Source: a bacterium (lineage in GTDB: Bacteria > Armatimonadota > Zipacnadia > Zipacnadales > UBA11051). Taken from it: a stretch of DNA of 48,298 nt. The stretch is from assembly GCA_021372615.1 (NCBI GenBank), contig JAJFUB010000068.1, positions 1 through 48,298 of the forward strand. The letters run 5' to 3'. How positions within the stretch are numbered: position 1 is the stretch's first letter; each line of letters begins with the position of its first letter. The notes beneath the pieces are model-generated. The model saw only the letters and a list, made by a program, of their open reading frames with translations, was not told the origin of the DNA and did no database searches. Made by a program: the position numbers and the translations under genes. Of this stretch, positions 33,232-41,653 are shown piece after piece.

Positions 33232-34035
33232 CTACCCGTCGCGCTCACGCACCGGGTTCGCTGGTGGCAGAGACTCCTCAACGACCTTCCAGCGCCCATC
33301 TTGCAGTCGGAACCGGAGCGACGCGTCTCCCTTCCGGGTCCACTCACGGGACACCCAGCAGCCCTGTCTGCCTCGCTCGTCGAAATGGAAACTGGCTACC
33401 ACATCATTGCCCTCCATGGTGAAGGACGGGCTGCCGACGCGGCACGAAACCACAGGGGTGCCCGTGTGCACCATCCGGCTCCGTTCGCTCTGCCGTCCAG
33501 AGACCCATCGCCGGAAAGCGACGACAACCTGCTCCCGCACCTTGGCCGGTACCGTCGTCCCGACCACCGAGATCCCCTGGGCGGCACTCGCGCTCGCCCC
33601 TTCCGGCTCCACGAGCTGCCAATGACCGTCCACTAGCCTGAATTCCAGCGAGCGGTCTGCGTCCGAGATCACGATGCGTCTGTTCGGGCCGTCGTACCTG
33701 ACGCCGGCCCCCAAGCTCTCAGCCACGAAGCGGAGGGGAACGTAGGTGATGGTGTCATGGAGAACGGGCGGCGTGGGTTGCGCGACCGCCCGCCCGTTTA
33801 CCCAGGCCTCCTTGCTGCCGACGGCCAAGCAGATGGTGTCCGTTCCACGTACGGCGCTGATCCGTCCGCCCGCGTAGGTGACGGTGGCACCAAGCCCCTC
33901 GAAGACCGCACGCATCGGGACCATCGCAGTATCGCAGACCGGGAAGGCGGCGCGACTATCGGGTATCGCCGGGATGGCCAGACAGATGCAGAACAGGACT
34001 GAGATGATGCCCACAGCCAGACGGCGTTGCGTCAT
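33232..34035 (-). CDS. Secreted protein with copper-amine-oxidase N-terminal (stalk) domain
   Basis: A 267-residue exported protein (signal peptide ~1-30, VGIISVLFCICLAIPAIPDSRA). Residues ~38-125 form the Cu_amine_oxidN1 stalk-like domain: MVPMRAVFEGLGATVTYAGG, then ITYVPLRFVAESLGAGVRYDGPNRRIVIS. Despite its name this domain is a general cell-surface module, not an oxidase. The remaining ~140 residues (VPAKVREQVVVAFRRWVSG... DASLRFRLQDGRWKVVEESL) look like an NTF2- or SnoaL-like fold, a guess only. GGAGGGG precedes the ATG. It lies 31 bases after purA and likely shares its message. Confidence 0.85.
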   Translation of the reverse strand: MTQRRLAVGIISVLFCICLAIPAIPDSRAAFPVCDTAMVPMRAVFEGLGATVTYAGGRISAVRGTDTICLAVGSKEAWVNGRAVAQPTPPVLHDTITYVPLRFVAESLGAGVRYDGPNRRIVISDADRSLEFRLVDGHWQLVEPEGASASAAQGISVVGTTVPAKVREQVVVAFRRWVSGRQSERSRMVHTGTPVVSCRVGSPSFTMEGNDVVASFHFDERGRQGCWVSREWTRKGDASLRFRLQDGRWKVVEESLPPANPVRERDG

Positions 34036-34066
34036 CACTACCCCTCCTTGTCCGACACTGGCGGCT

Positions 34067-35344
34067 CTAGACAAGGATCGTCTCTTCCCGCCCCGGCCCC
34101 ACCGACACCATCTTCAGCGGCACCCCGGCCAGGTCGGACATGCGCTCCACGTACGCCCGGGCGTTGGCCGGCAGGTCGTTCAGGTTCCGGCAACCGGCAA
34201 TGTCGGTCTGCCAGCCCGGCAGTTCCTCCCACACCGGCTCCACTTCCGCCAGCAGGTCGAGGTTCCCCGGCATCATCGTGAGCGTCTTGCCCTGCAGCCG
34301 GTACTCGGTGCACACGCAGACCTTCTCGAAGGGGTTCAGCACGTCCAATAGCGTCACGGCCAGGTACGTGGCCCCGTTGATCCGGGCCGAGGTGCGCAGG
34401 GCCACGCCGTCGAGCCAGCCACAGCGGCGCGGGCGGCCGGTGGTGGTGCCGTACTCCTTGCCGCGCTCGCGGATGAGTTGCCCGGTCTCGTTGTCCTGCT
34501 CGGTCGGGAAGGCCCCCGCCCCCACGCGGGTCATGTAGGCCTTGTTGACGATGATGACGTCGTCAATGGCCGTCGGCCCGGCGCCGGTGCCCAGGCACGC
34601 CGCCCCGGCGACAGGGTGCGAGCTGGTCACGAACGGGTAGGTGCCGTAGTCCAGGTCCAGGTAGGTCCCCTGCGCGCCCTCGAAGACGATGTTCGCATCG
34701 CGATCCATCTGCTCGAACAGCAGCGGGCGGATGTCGGCGACGTACTTGGAGAACACCGGCACGTACTGCCAGACGTCGTCTACCACATCGTCCACCGCCA
34801 GGGGCTCGGCGCCGTAGAGCGCGGCGATGATCTTGTTCTTCTCGGCCAGCTGCCCGGCGACGCGCTGGCGTAGGATGTCCTTGTCCAGCAGGTCCCACAT
34901 GCGTACCGGCTGGGGCATCCGGGCGGCCTTGTCGGTGTACGTCGGGCCGATGCCCCGCAGGGTCGTGCCGATGACGCTCTTGCCGCGTGACTCCTCCTGG
35001 AGCCGATCCAGGACGATGTGATAGGGCATGATGACATGGGCGTTGCCGCTGATGCGTAGACCCTGGCAGGAGACGCCACGGTCGCGCAGGCCCTGGTATT
35101 CCTCGGCCAGGCACTTGGGGTCAATGACCGTGCCGTCGCCCATGAGGCTCAGGACGCGATCGTGCAGAATGCCGGACGGGATCAGGTGCAGCTTGAAGGT
35201 CTCCCCGCCCACGACAACGGTGTGGCCGGCATTGCTGCCGCCCTGGTAGCGGACCACCACGTCGGCCTGCTCGGCCAACAGATCGGTGATCTTCCCCTTC
35301 CCTTCATCTCCCCATTGTGCGCCTACGACCACGGTGCACGGCAT
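34067..35344 (-). CDS. purA: Adenylosuccinate synthetase
   Basis: A 425-residue enzyme that joins IMP and aspartate using GTP, the first step from IMP to AMP. VVGAQWGDEGKGKITDLLAE (residues 6-25) is the P-loop and catalytic Asp/Lys region, GGSNAGHTVVV carries the catalytic His, and TTGRPRRCGWLDGVALRTS and the late DLLAEVEPVWEELPGW are family signatures. The length is standard. AGGAGG lies seven bases before the ATG. A promoter and a terminator-like hairpin precede it, so expression may be attenuated. Confidence 0.98.
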   Translation of the reverse strand: MPCTVVVGAQWGDEGKGKITDLLAEQADVVVRYQGGSNAGHTVVVGGETFKLHLIPSGILHDRVLSLMGDGTVIDPKCLAEEYQGLRDRGVSCQGLRISGNAHVIMPYHIVLDRLQEESRGKSVIGTTLRGIGPTYTDKAARMPQPVRMWDLLDKDILRQRVAGQLAEKNKIIAALYGAEPLAVDDVVDDVWQYVPVFSKYVADIRPLLFEQMDRDANIVFEGAQGTYLDLDYGTYPFVTSSHPVAGAACLGTGAGPTAIDDVIIVNKAYMTRVGAGAFPTEQDNETGQLIRERGKEYGTTTGRPRRCGWLDGVALRTSARINGATYLAVTLLDVLNPFEKVCVCTEYRLQGKTLTMMPGNLDLLAEVEPVWEELPGWQTDIAGCRNLNDLPANARAYVERMSDLAGVPLKMVSVGPGREETILV

Positions 35345-35362
35345 TGGCGTACCTCCTACACT

Positions 35363-35378
35363 GCGCTCAGGCGAGCGC
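35363..35378 (-). promoter_or_regulatory. Hairpin next to the purA ribosome site
   Basis: GCGCTC-4-GAGCGC is a perfect 6-bp stem placed between the U-run of the upstream hairpin and the AGGAGG of purA. It could take part in a switch of RNA folding. Confidence 0.5.
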
Positions 35379-35390
35379 GCACGACAAAAA

Positions 35391-35415
35391 GGGCTCAAGG
35401 GGTGCCCTTGAGCCC
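35391..35415 (-). terminator. Terminator-like hairpin in the purA leader
   Basis: On the minus strand, GGGCTCAAGGG-CAC-CCCTTGAGCCC (11-bp perfect stem) is followed by TTTTT. It lies 47 bases before the purA ATG and after the predicted purA promoter. It could end the upstream discoidin-protein message, attenuate purA, or do both. Confidence 0.85.
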
Positions 35416-35458
35416 TTCGGTCTCACGTGTGCACGGGCCTTGCGGTTCCCGTAGAGTT

Positions 35459-35487
35459 CTTATAGCACAGGGGCTGGCCGAAGTCAA
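35459..35487 (-). promoter_or_regulatory. Sigma70-type promoter of purA
   Basis: TTGACT and TATAAG lie on the minus strand, spaced by 17 bases. The RNA would start near 35452 and run ~108 bases before the purA ATG, passing a small ACGGG/CCCGT hairpin with a GCAA loop and then the terminator-like hairpin. Confidence 0.8.
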
Positions 35488-35523
35488 GGAACGATGCGGG
35501 CGCGCCCGCAGCGGCCCCGACTA

Positions 35524-36327
35524 CTACCCTCCGCCCGGGGCCGGGGCCGTCGGGGCCGCCGGGCCGGGCGCTACCGGCGCCGGGGTCGGCCCGGGCGCAG
35601 GCGTCGCGCCCGGCTGGGTGCGCAGCTCCGGGTAGATCGGCTGGTTCAGCTTCACGCTGTCCCGGTAGCGCTTCAGGTCCTGCAGCAGGTTCTCCATCCG
35701 CACGATAAGCTGATCGAGCGTGCTTTCACCGGCGATGGCCTCGTAGCACTCCACCTCGCCGAGCTGTACCCAGCGGTCCGAGCCCCAGTTCGTCGTGATG
35801 ACCAGCCGCAGGTAGCGGGCCTCGACCGGGATGAAGTCGAAGGTCTGCTTGAGGGGCTTGTTCACCAGTTGCCCGCGCTTCACCAGGGCCCACGGGCCGT
35901 CCGCAGTCGTCGCGGATACGTACACCTCGAAGTCCCGCGCCCCACGGCCGATGAGTGTGGACTCCGTCGTGGTCGGGTCAATGACCACGCGGCTGATCAG
36001 ACGGGTCTGCACCGGGTCGCCCGGCAGCGCGAACACGATCCACTGCGGATTCGTGGGGCTGGGCGGCATGTTGGAGGACCAGCCGTGCGAGTTGGCCGGC
36101 CGGTAGGTGCCGGTGACATACTGGCCGTCAATCAGGTTGGTGACCTGCCACTGGGGCACCGGCTGCTTGAACTCGTCCACCATCTGGCTGGAGAAAGACA
36201 CGATCTTGCCGCCGTTGGCGGCCAGCAGCAGGTCGGTGCTGCCGGCCGTGAAGCCGATATCATTCTGCGCCCAGGCAGCGGCGCACGACACCAGCAGCAG
36301 GGCAATCACGAACTGAGTGCGAGGCAT
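35524..36327 (-). CDS. Secreted discoidin (F5/8 type C)-like protein
   Basis: A 267-residue exported protein with a signal peptide (IALLLVSCAAAWAQ, to ~21). Residues ~25-200 resemble a galactose-binding-like/F5-8 type C sandwich: NLIDGQYVTG, WIVFALPG, ISRVVIDP, DFEVYVSATTADGPW, EARYLRLVITTNWGSDRWVQLGEVECYE. This fold binds sugars or surfaces. Then come a helical segment (LDQLIVRMENLLQDLKRYRDSV) and a Pro/Ala-rich tail. It lies 51 bases downstream of pknB on the same strand and may be the last gene of that operon. Confidence 0.82.
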   Translation of the reverse strand: MPRTQFVIALLLVSCAAAWAQNDIGFTAGSTDLLLAANGGKIVSFSSQMVDEFKQPVPQWQVTNLIDGQYVTGTYRPANSHGWSSNMPPSPTNPQWIVFALPGDPVQTRLISRVVIDPTTTESTLIGRGARDFEVYVSATTADGPWALVKRGQLVNKPLKQTFDFIPVEARYLRLVITTNWGSDRWVQLGEVECYEAIAGESTLDQLIVRMENLLQDLKRYRDSVKLNQPIYPELRTQPGATPAPGPTPAPVAPGPAAPTAPAPGGG

Positions 36328-36378
36328 GGCAGTGAACTCTCCTTGGGCTCGGTGTGCGCCCGGGCTGGCCCGAGATGC

Positions 36379-38226
36379 TTACGGTTGGGCGGCCAGGGGG
36401 TACTGCTCGGCGAACACGACCTTGTCGTTGTGGTACACCTCGATGGTCGCATTGCCGGTTAGGATGACATCCCACTCGCGCGAGGCGCCCGGATCGAGGC
36501 TACCGCCGCCAACCTCTACGCCCCGCCCGGTGTCGTCGCTCTTGACGATCTGGATCTTCTGCCCCCGCTGCTTGCCTGTCGCGGAGACCTTGACGGTGAA
36601 CTTGCGCTCCTTGTCGGTGGCTGCGCGATAGCTGTCGTCCTGCCGGATCTCCACCACGGGGTCCTCGGCCAACTCGCCGCCGTTCTCGGGCTCGGTCGTC
36701 GTCTCGGGGGTCTTCTCCGGGCCGCGGCTGACGCTGACTTCCACCGCCGTGCCCGACTCCACCTTGGTGCCGGCCGGGATCGCCTGGCTGGTAATCTGCC
36801 CCTGAGGGATCTCGTCGTGGTAGACCTCAGTGATCTCCCCGACCTGCAGCCCGCCCTCCTGGAGACGCTCGGTCGCCTCGGCCACGGTTCGCCGGCGCAC
36901 GTCCGGCACCGTGACGGTTCGTTTGCCACGTCGGATCACTAGGTTAACCTGGGTCTCGGCCTCAACGGACTCGCCGATGTCGGGCACCTGTCGCATGACG
37001 GTACCCTCCAGCGAGGCGTCGTCCTCCTCGTAGGTTACCTTCCCCACCTTCAGGCCGGCGCCCTCGATGACGGTGGTGGCGTCCGCCAGCGTCATTCCTT
37101 TGACAGACGGAACCTGCACTTTCCTCGGCGTCTGTCCCGGATAGAACGCGGCCTTGACCAGCAGGATCACACCGATCAGCGCAATGACCCCCACGACGAC
37201 GGCCAGGGCCGTGGCCGCGGCCACGCTGCCCGGACTACGTTCCGGGGCCCGGCTGGGGCCATTCATGCGGGTCGCCGAGCGCACCGGCGCGGGCGCGGGA
37301 GTGACGGACTCAGCCGCCACGGGCGGGCCGACCGGTATCTGGGTCGGGCTCAGGCGCATGGTTGCCTCGTCGCCGCCGGGGGTCAGCACCCCGGTGCGGT
37401 CCAACTCCACCCCGTCGGCGATCTTCTCCAGGTCCACGAGCATCTCGTCGGCGCCGCGGTAGCGCCGGGTCAGCTCGCGAGCCGTGGCCTTGTTGATGAC
37501 ATACTCGGCCGAGGGCGTGACATTGGGGTTGAGCGCGCGCAGGGCCGGGGGACGCTCCCGCACGTGCCGGGCCGCGATCTCGGCGGGGCTGGCGCCTCCG
37601 AACGGCGGGCGGCCGGTGATGCACTCGAACATCACCACCCCCAGCGAGTAGATGTCCGACTGCGCCGTGGCCGGCGCGCCCTGGGCTTGCTCGGGTGAGA
37701 TGTAGTACGCCGTGCCCAGCACCAGACCCGAGTCGGTCAGGCCGCCCTCGCCCACGGCCGCCGCGATGCCGAAGTCCGACAGCTTCACCCGGCCGTCGTC
37801 GGTAAACAGGATGTTGTGGGGCTTGACGTCGCGGTGTACCAGGCCCTGCTTGTGGGCATACGCCAGCGCGCGGGCGCACTGGATGCTGACCTCCAGGACC
37901 TTGCGCTGCGGCAGCGGCGCATACTCCTTGATGATGCGCTTGAGGTCCGGCTCGGGCAGGTACTCCATCACGATGTAGTACGTCTCCCCGTCCACGCCGG
38001 TGTCGTAGATGGAGACGATGTTGGGATGGTTGAGCTTGGCCGCCGCATGGGCCTCGCGGCGGAAGCGGGCCAGCACTTCGGGGTGCTCGGCCATCTCGGG
38101 GCGCAGGATCTTCACGGCCACCGGGCGCTCCAGCACCGTGTCCAGGGCCTTGTAGACCGTGGCCACGCCGCCCTCACCGATTAGCTCGTCGAGGCGATAG
38201 CGTCCGGCGATCAGAGAACCGACCAT
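36379..38226 (-). CDS. pknB: Transmembrane Ser/Thr protein kinase with PASTA domains (PknB/PrkC type)
   Basis: A 615-residue Hanks-type kinase. In the kinase domain, the Gly loop GEGGVATVY is at 17-25, with Lys39, Glu58, HRDVKPHN (Asp133), DFG (Asp151) and SPEQ at 177-180. A juxtamembrane region rich in Pro/Ala leads to a membrane helix at ~338-358 (ALAVVVGVIALIGVILLVKA). Two PASTA domains (~370-434 and ~437-502) should bind muropeptides or lipid II outside. A final ~95-residue domain (VVEIRQDD...IEVYHNDKVVFAEQY) looks like the Ig-like cap of PrkC. It is the last kinase-cluster gene and should phosphorylate the FHA partners and cell-wall enzymes upstream. Confidence 0.96.
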   Translation of the reverse strand: MVGSLIAGRYRLDELIGEGGVATVYKALDTVLERPVAVKILRPEMAEHPEVLARFRREAHAAAKLNHPNIVSIYDTGVDGETYYIVMEYLPEPDLKRIIKEYAPLPQRKVLEVSIQCARALAYAHKQGLVHRDVKPHNILFTDDGRVKLSDFGIAAAVGEGGLTDSGLVLGTAYYISPEQAQGAPATAQSDIYSLGVVMFECITGRPPFGGASPAEIAARHVRERPPALRALNPNVTPSAEYVINKATARELTRRYRGADEMLVDLEKIADGVELDRTGVLTPGGDEATMRLSPTQIPVGPPVAAESVTPAPAPVRSATRMNGPSRAPERSPGSVAAATALAVVVGVIALIGVILLVKAAFYPGQTPRKVQVPSVKGMTLADATTVIEGAGLKVGKVTYEEDDASLEGTVMRQVPDIGESVEAETQVNLVIRRGKRTVTVPDVRRRTVAEATERLQEGGLQVGEITEVYHDEIPQGQITSQAIPAGTKVESGTAVEVSVSRGPEKTPETTTEPENGGELAEDPVVEIRQDDSYRAATDKERKFTVKVSATGKQRGQKIQIVKSDDTGRGVEVGGGSLDPGASREWDVILTGNATIEVYHNDKVVFAEQYPLAAQP

Positions 38227-38334
38227 GCTTGATTCACCACCTTCGCCGTCCGTGTCGGGTGCGGCTCAGTGTCAGTGTGTGCGATGGAGACTGCGATCAT
38301 GGCAGCGACACACGGCCTGTCGCCGGGGCTGGTG

Positions 38335-39735
38335 TCAGCGGGCACGCTCGAGCAGCAGCTCCAGCACGCGCCGCGCGATCGGCGCCGCGGAGCCCGAGCC
38401 GCTGCCACCACCCTCCACGATGACGGTAACGACCACCCGGGGGTTCTCCGCCGGGGCGAAACACGTGAACCAGGCGTGGGGCGGGCCCTGGGGGTTCTCG
38501 GCCGATCCCGTCTTGCCCGCCACGGTCGTCATGTCGAGCGCCGCCGACCGCCCGGTGCCCTTCTCCACCACGTCCACCATCATCTGCGTGACCTGCGCGG
38601 CGGTGGCGGCAGTGACGCCCTGGCCCAGGTCCTTGGCCTTCCCCCGCTCCAGTATCCGGCCCTGCGGCGTGCGGACCTCGGCGAGCAGGTAGGGCTGCAG
38701 CACATGGCCCTTGTTCGCGATGGTGGCCGTCAGGCGCGCGATCTGCAGCGGCGACAGCAGCGTCGCGCCCTGGCCGAAGGAGGCCTCGCTCAGCGCCACC
38801 TCGCCCTTGAAGCCCCGGAAATCATACAGACGCCCGCGGGAGCTGGGCAGCGCCAGGTCCGCCTCGTCCAGCAGGTGCATCTGCTTGGCGTACTGGATGA
38901 ACCCGTCAATCCCGATCCGCTGTCCCAGCTTGGCGAAGGCGATGTTGCACGAGTCCCACATCGCCTTGTCCAGATCGAGCTTGCCGTGCCCGCCGCCAAT
39001 GCGGCAGACGACCTTGGCCCGGGCGATACGCTCGGTGCCGCCGCAGGTGAACGTCGTCTCCGGTGTCGCCACGCCCAGGTCCAGGGCCGCGGCGGCGGTG
39101 AAGATCTTGAAGACCGAGCCTGGCGCATACAGCCCCTGGATGGCCCGGTCCAGGTGTGGCGAACCCGGGTCGAACCGGAAGAGGTTGAACTCCTCGATGT
39201 TGGACATGACCCGTACCGGGTCGAACGAAGGCGTGCTCGCCAGCGTCAGGACTGCGCCAGTGCGCGGGTCCAGCGCCACAACGGCCCCGCGCCGCCCGCC
39301 CAGCTCCTGCATCGCCAACTCCTGTGCCGCGGCGTTGACGGTCAGGATGATGTCATTGCCCGCCGGCTCGCCGCGCAGCAGGTCCTCCCAGGGGCTGGAG
39401 TACGTGCCCAGGCCGAACAACGGATCGCGCAGGCCCTTCTGCAGCCCTGTCTGGGCGTTGTAGCCAGTGAGGTGGGCGAAGTCCTGGCCCTCCGGGTAGG
39501 TAGACTTCCACCGTGCACCCTCACGCTCACGCCCCAGGATCGGCACACCGTCGGACGTGTACAGCCGGCCGGGCTCGACCCGTTGGGTCGCCTGCACCTG
39601 GCGCGGATTGTTCGGGTTGGCGTTCAGGCGGTCGGCCACGATGACCTGCCACCAGCTCAGCAGCAGGATGATCGCCGCGAACCCCACGAGGGTCAGGCGC
39701 ATCAGGCCCCGGATCGGAGAGCGGAAGTCAGCCAC
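38335..39735 (-). CDS. pbpA: Class B penicillin-binding protein (PbpA-like transpeptidase)
   Basis: A 466-residue D,D-transpeptidase that cross-links peptidoglycan. One N-terminal anchor (LMRLTLVGFAAIILLLSWW, ~11-29) precedes a pedestal region and the catalytic domain with Ser207-x-x-Lys210 (APGSVFK), Ser262-x-Asn264 (WDSCN) and Lys408-Thr-Gly (AGKTGS). The length matches mycobacterial PbpA (~490) better than longer FtsI/SpoVD proteins. The GTG start lies six bases after GGAGGAGG and overlaps the end of the SEDS gene by eight bases, showing translational coupling with its likely glycosyltransferase partner. Confidence 0.95.
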   Translation of the reverse strand: MADFRSPIRGLMRLTLVGFAAIILLLSWWQVIVADRLNANPNNPRQVQATQRVEPGRLYTSDGVPILGREREGARWKSTYPEGQDFAHLTGYNAQTGLQKGLRDPLFGLGTYSSPWEDLLRGEPAGNDIILTVNAAAQELAMQELGGRRGAVVALDPRTGAVLTLASTPSFDPVRVMSNIEEFNLFRFDPGSPHLDRAIQGLYAPGSVFKIFTAAAALDLGVATPETTFTCGGTERIARAKVVCRIGGGHGKLDLDKAMWDSCNIAFAKLGQRIGIDGFIQYAKQMHLLDEADLALPSSRGRLYDFRGFKGEVALSEASFGQGATLLSPLQIARLTATIANKGHVLQPYLLAEVRTPQGRILERGKAKDLGQGVTAATAAQVTQMMVDVVEKGTGRSAALDMTTVAGKTGSAENPQGPPHAWFTCFAPAENPRVVVTVIVEGGGSGSGSAAPIARRVLELLLERAR

Positions 39736-40999
39736 GGTCGGCCTCCTCCCGCGAGATCGCCAGCAATAGCCCCAGCGCGATGAAGTTGATCGCCACGGAC
39801 GTGCCGCCGTAGCTGACAAAGGGCATGGTGATGCCCGTCAGCGGGATCAGGCGCAGCGTGCCGCCGGCGATGATCAGCGTTTGCAGGGCGAACACGACCG
39901 CCAGACACGTCGCCAGCAACATCCCGAACTGGTGGCGCGACCGCAGGCCGATGGTGAAGCTGCGGATCGCCACCAGCACATACACCAGCAGCAGCGCCAG
40001 GGCCCCCAGCAGCCCCATCTCCTCGCCAACGACCGGGAAGATCATGTCGGTGGCGGCCTCGGGGATCAGTTCGGGATAGCCCCGGCCCAGCCCCTGGCCG
40101 CTCAGCCCGCCGGAGCCCAGCGCAAACAGCCCGTGCAGGATCTGGTAGCCCCGCCCGTCCGGGTCGGCCCACGGGTTGGTCCAGGCCTCGAAGCGGATAT
40201 GGATGGTCGAGTTGGCCGGTGAGGCGTAGTACGCGGCAGCCATGCCGCCCAGGAACAGCAGGCCGGCCAGCAGCGGATAGGTCTTGCGGCCGGTGGCGAC
40301 ATAGCTGATGGCCACGAAAAGGCCAAAGAACAGGACTGCCGCGCCGAAGTCATGCTGCACAACGAACGTGGCCAGGAAGAACACGACCACGAGCAGCAGG
40401 GGGCCCATGTACTTAAGGGCCGGCAGCGTGAACCGCCCTGCCTGCCGCACCTGGGTCTGGATCATCTCGCCCTTGGCCGCCACGTAGCCCGCCAGGAAGA
40501 TGCACATCAGGATTTTGGCGACTTCCGTGGGCTGGAAGACGAAGATGCCGGGCACCCCCAGCCACAGCCGGGCCCCGTTCTTCTCAATCCCGAAGACCAT
40601 GGTGACGATCAGCAGCGCCAGCGCCCCAATGCCCGCCAGGTACTTGTGCCGCGCCAGATCGCGCTCGTCATCTACCGCGAAGTATGTTCCCAGCATCAGC
40701 GCCAGCCCCAGCATCATCCACAGCACCTGCTTGGAGCCGAGGATCGGGTCTATGCGCCACAGGGCGATGATGCCCAGCCCGCACAGCGCGGACACCAGGG
40801 GCAAGAGCAGATGGTCGCGCCGGTCGCTCCCCACCCGCAGCAGCAGGCTCGCGAGGATGAAACCGCCGCTGACGGCCGCCATCCGCAGGGCTCGCAGCGG
40901 CGATTGGTGCAGGGCGGCGCACACGAGCGCCAGCCCCAGCGTCGAGATGATGGCGCTGAGGATGAGCAGAGTCAGTTCCAGACGGCGAGTGGCGGAAAT
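39728..40999 (-). CDS. rodA: SEDS peptidoglycan glycosyltransferase (RodA/FtsW)
   Basis: A polytopic enzyme of 423 residues with the proposed start, which polymerises lipid II. The SEDS signature is NPWADPDGRGYQILHGLFALGSGGLSGQGLG, with the catalytic Asp in the WADP element, and the family end motif LPLTGITMPFVSYGGTS is also present (here RLIPLTG...). Ten membrane helices are visible. The first ATG/GTG/TTG is a GTG at 40924, which would cut off the first helix. In-frame codons upstream read TRRLELTLLILSAIISTLGL, the normal RodA N-terminus, back to a TAA. The only well-placed start there is an ATT (40999-40997), six bases after GGGGAG. A rare ATT start is therefore inferred. Confidence 0.9.
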   Translation of the reverse strand: MSATRRLELTLLILSAIISTLGLALVCAALHQSPLRALRMAAVSGGFILASLLLRVGSDRRDHLLLPLVSALCGLGIIALWRIDPILGSKQVLWMMLGLALMLGTYFAVDDERDLARHKYLAGIGALALLIVTMVFGIEKNGARLWLGVPGIFVFQPTEVAKILMCIFLAGYVAAKGEMIQTQVRQAGRFTLPALKYMGPLLLVVVFFLATFVVQHDFGAAVLFFGLFVAISYVATGRKTYPLLAGLLFLGGMAAAYYASPANSTIHIRFEAWTNPWADPDGRGYQILHGLFALGSGGLSGQGLGRGYPELIPEAATDMIFPVVGEEMGLLGALALLLVYVLVAIRSFTIGLRSRHQFGMLLATCLAVVFALQTLIIAGGTLRLIPLTGITMPFVSYGGTSVAINFIALGLLLAISREEADRG

Positions 41000-41011
41000 C
41001 GTGGGCTCCCC

Positions 41012-41626
41012 TTAGCGGGCGCTGCGATACTCGAAACTGACGGTCCCGATGGCGATCTGGTCGCCGTTCCTGAGCACGATGTCCTCGGTGACGGGGCGGC
41101 CGTTGTGGAAGGTGCCGTTGGTGCTGTTGCGGTCGCGGAGGATCCGCTGGCCCTGCTGCAAGAAGATCATGGCGTGGTGCTGCGAGCAGAAGCGGTCGCT
41201 CACCACCAGCCCATTGTCCGGCGCGCGCCCGATGGTGACAGCCGCGGTCAGGCTCAGCACCTGCTCGGCCTGCAGGCCCGACTGGCCCGGGTCGCGGACC
41301 ACGAGGCTGGCCAGAGCCGGCGCGACGGCCGGGGCCCGCGCCGGGGTGCTGATGGGCGCCGCTGGAGCTGGTGTCGCGGCCACAGGCGCCGCAGGGGGCG
41401 CCGCGACGGGAGTCATCACCGGGGCGCTGGAGGCGACAGGGGCAGGCACTGCGCCGGCCCGCGCTGCCACCGTCGCCGGGGCTCTTGTCCCGGCCGCGAC
41501 CGGCGCGGCTCGCTCCGCCCGCATCTCCACCACCAGGGACCGGAAGGCCCAGTAGACGAAGTAGTACACCAGCCCCAGGAAGAGGTACCTGCCCAGCAGC
41601 ATGATGATCCCGAAGTAGGCGTCCAA
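41012..41626 (-). CDS. fhaB: FhaB-like membrane-anchored FHA-domain protein
   Basis: A 204-residue protein with an N-terminal membrane segment (IIMLLGRYLFLGLVYYFVYW, ~7-26). A long Ala/Pro linker (~40-105) leads to a C-terminal forkhead-associated domain (VTIGRAPDNGLVVSDRFCSQHHAMI...NSTNGTFHNGRPV), which binds phosphothreonine. The GR, S-x-H and NG residues of the phosphate pocket are intact. In actinobacteria FhaB (FipA) links PknB to the divisome. The TTG start is seven bases after GGGAGA. It lies 12 bases before the SEDS gene. Confidence 0.92.
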   Translation of the reverse strand: MDAYFGIIMLLGRYLFLGLVYYFVYWAFRSLVVEMRAERAAPVAAGTRAPATVAARAGAVPAPVASSAPVMTPVAAPPAAPVAATPAPAAPISTPARAPAVAPALASLVVRDPGQSGLQAEQVLSLTAAVTIGRAPDNGLVVSDRFCSQHHAMIFLQQGQRILRDRNSTNGTFHNGRPVTEDIVLRNGDQIAIGTVSFEYRSAR

Positions 41627-41653
41627 GGCGGGGTCTCCCAGGATGCGTAGCGA

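Noticed and set aside
35345-35460. Known purine-related riboswitch (ZTP/pfl or ykkC-PRPP)
   Set aside because: The conserved words I know for those classes are not found in the leader, so only an unassigned attenuator is proposed.
39736-39819. Upstream extension of the PbpA start to 494 residues
   Set aside because: It reads the overlapping SEDS gene out of frame; the GTG with GGAGGAGG six bases upstream is clearly better.
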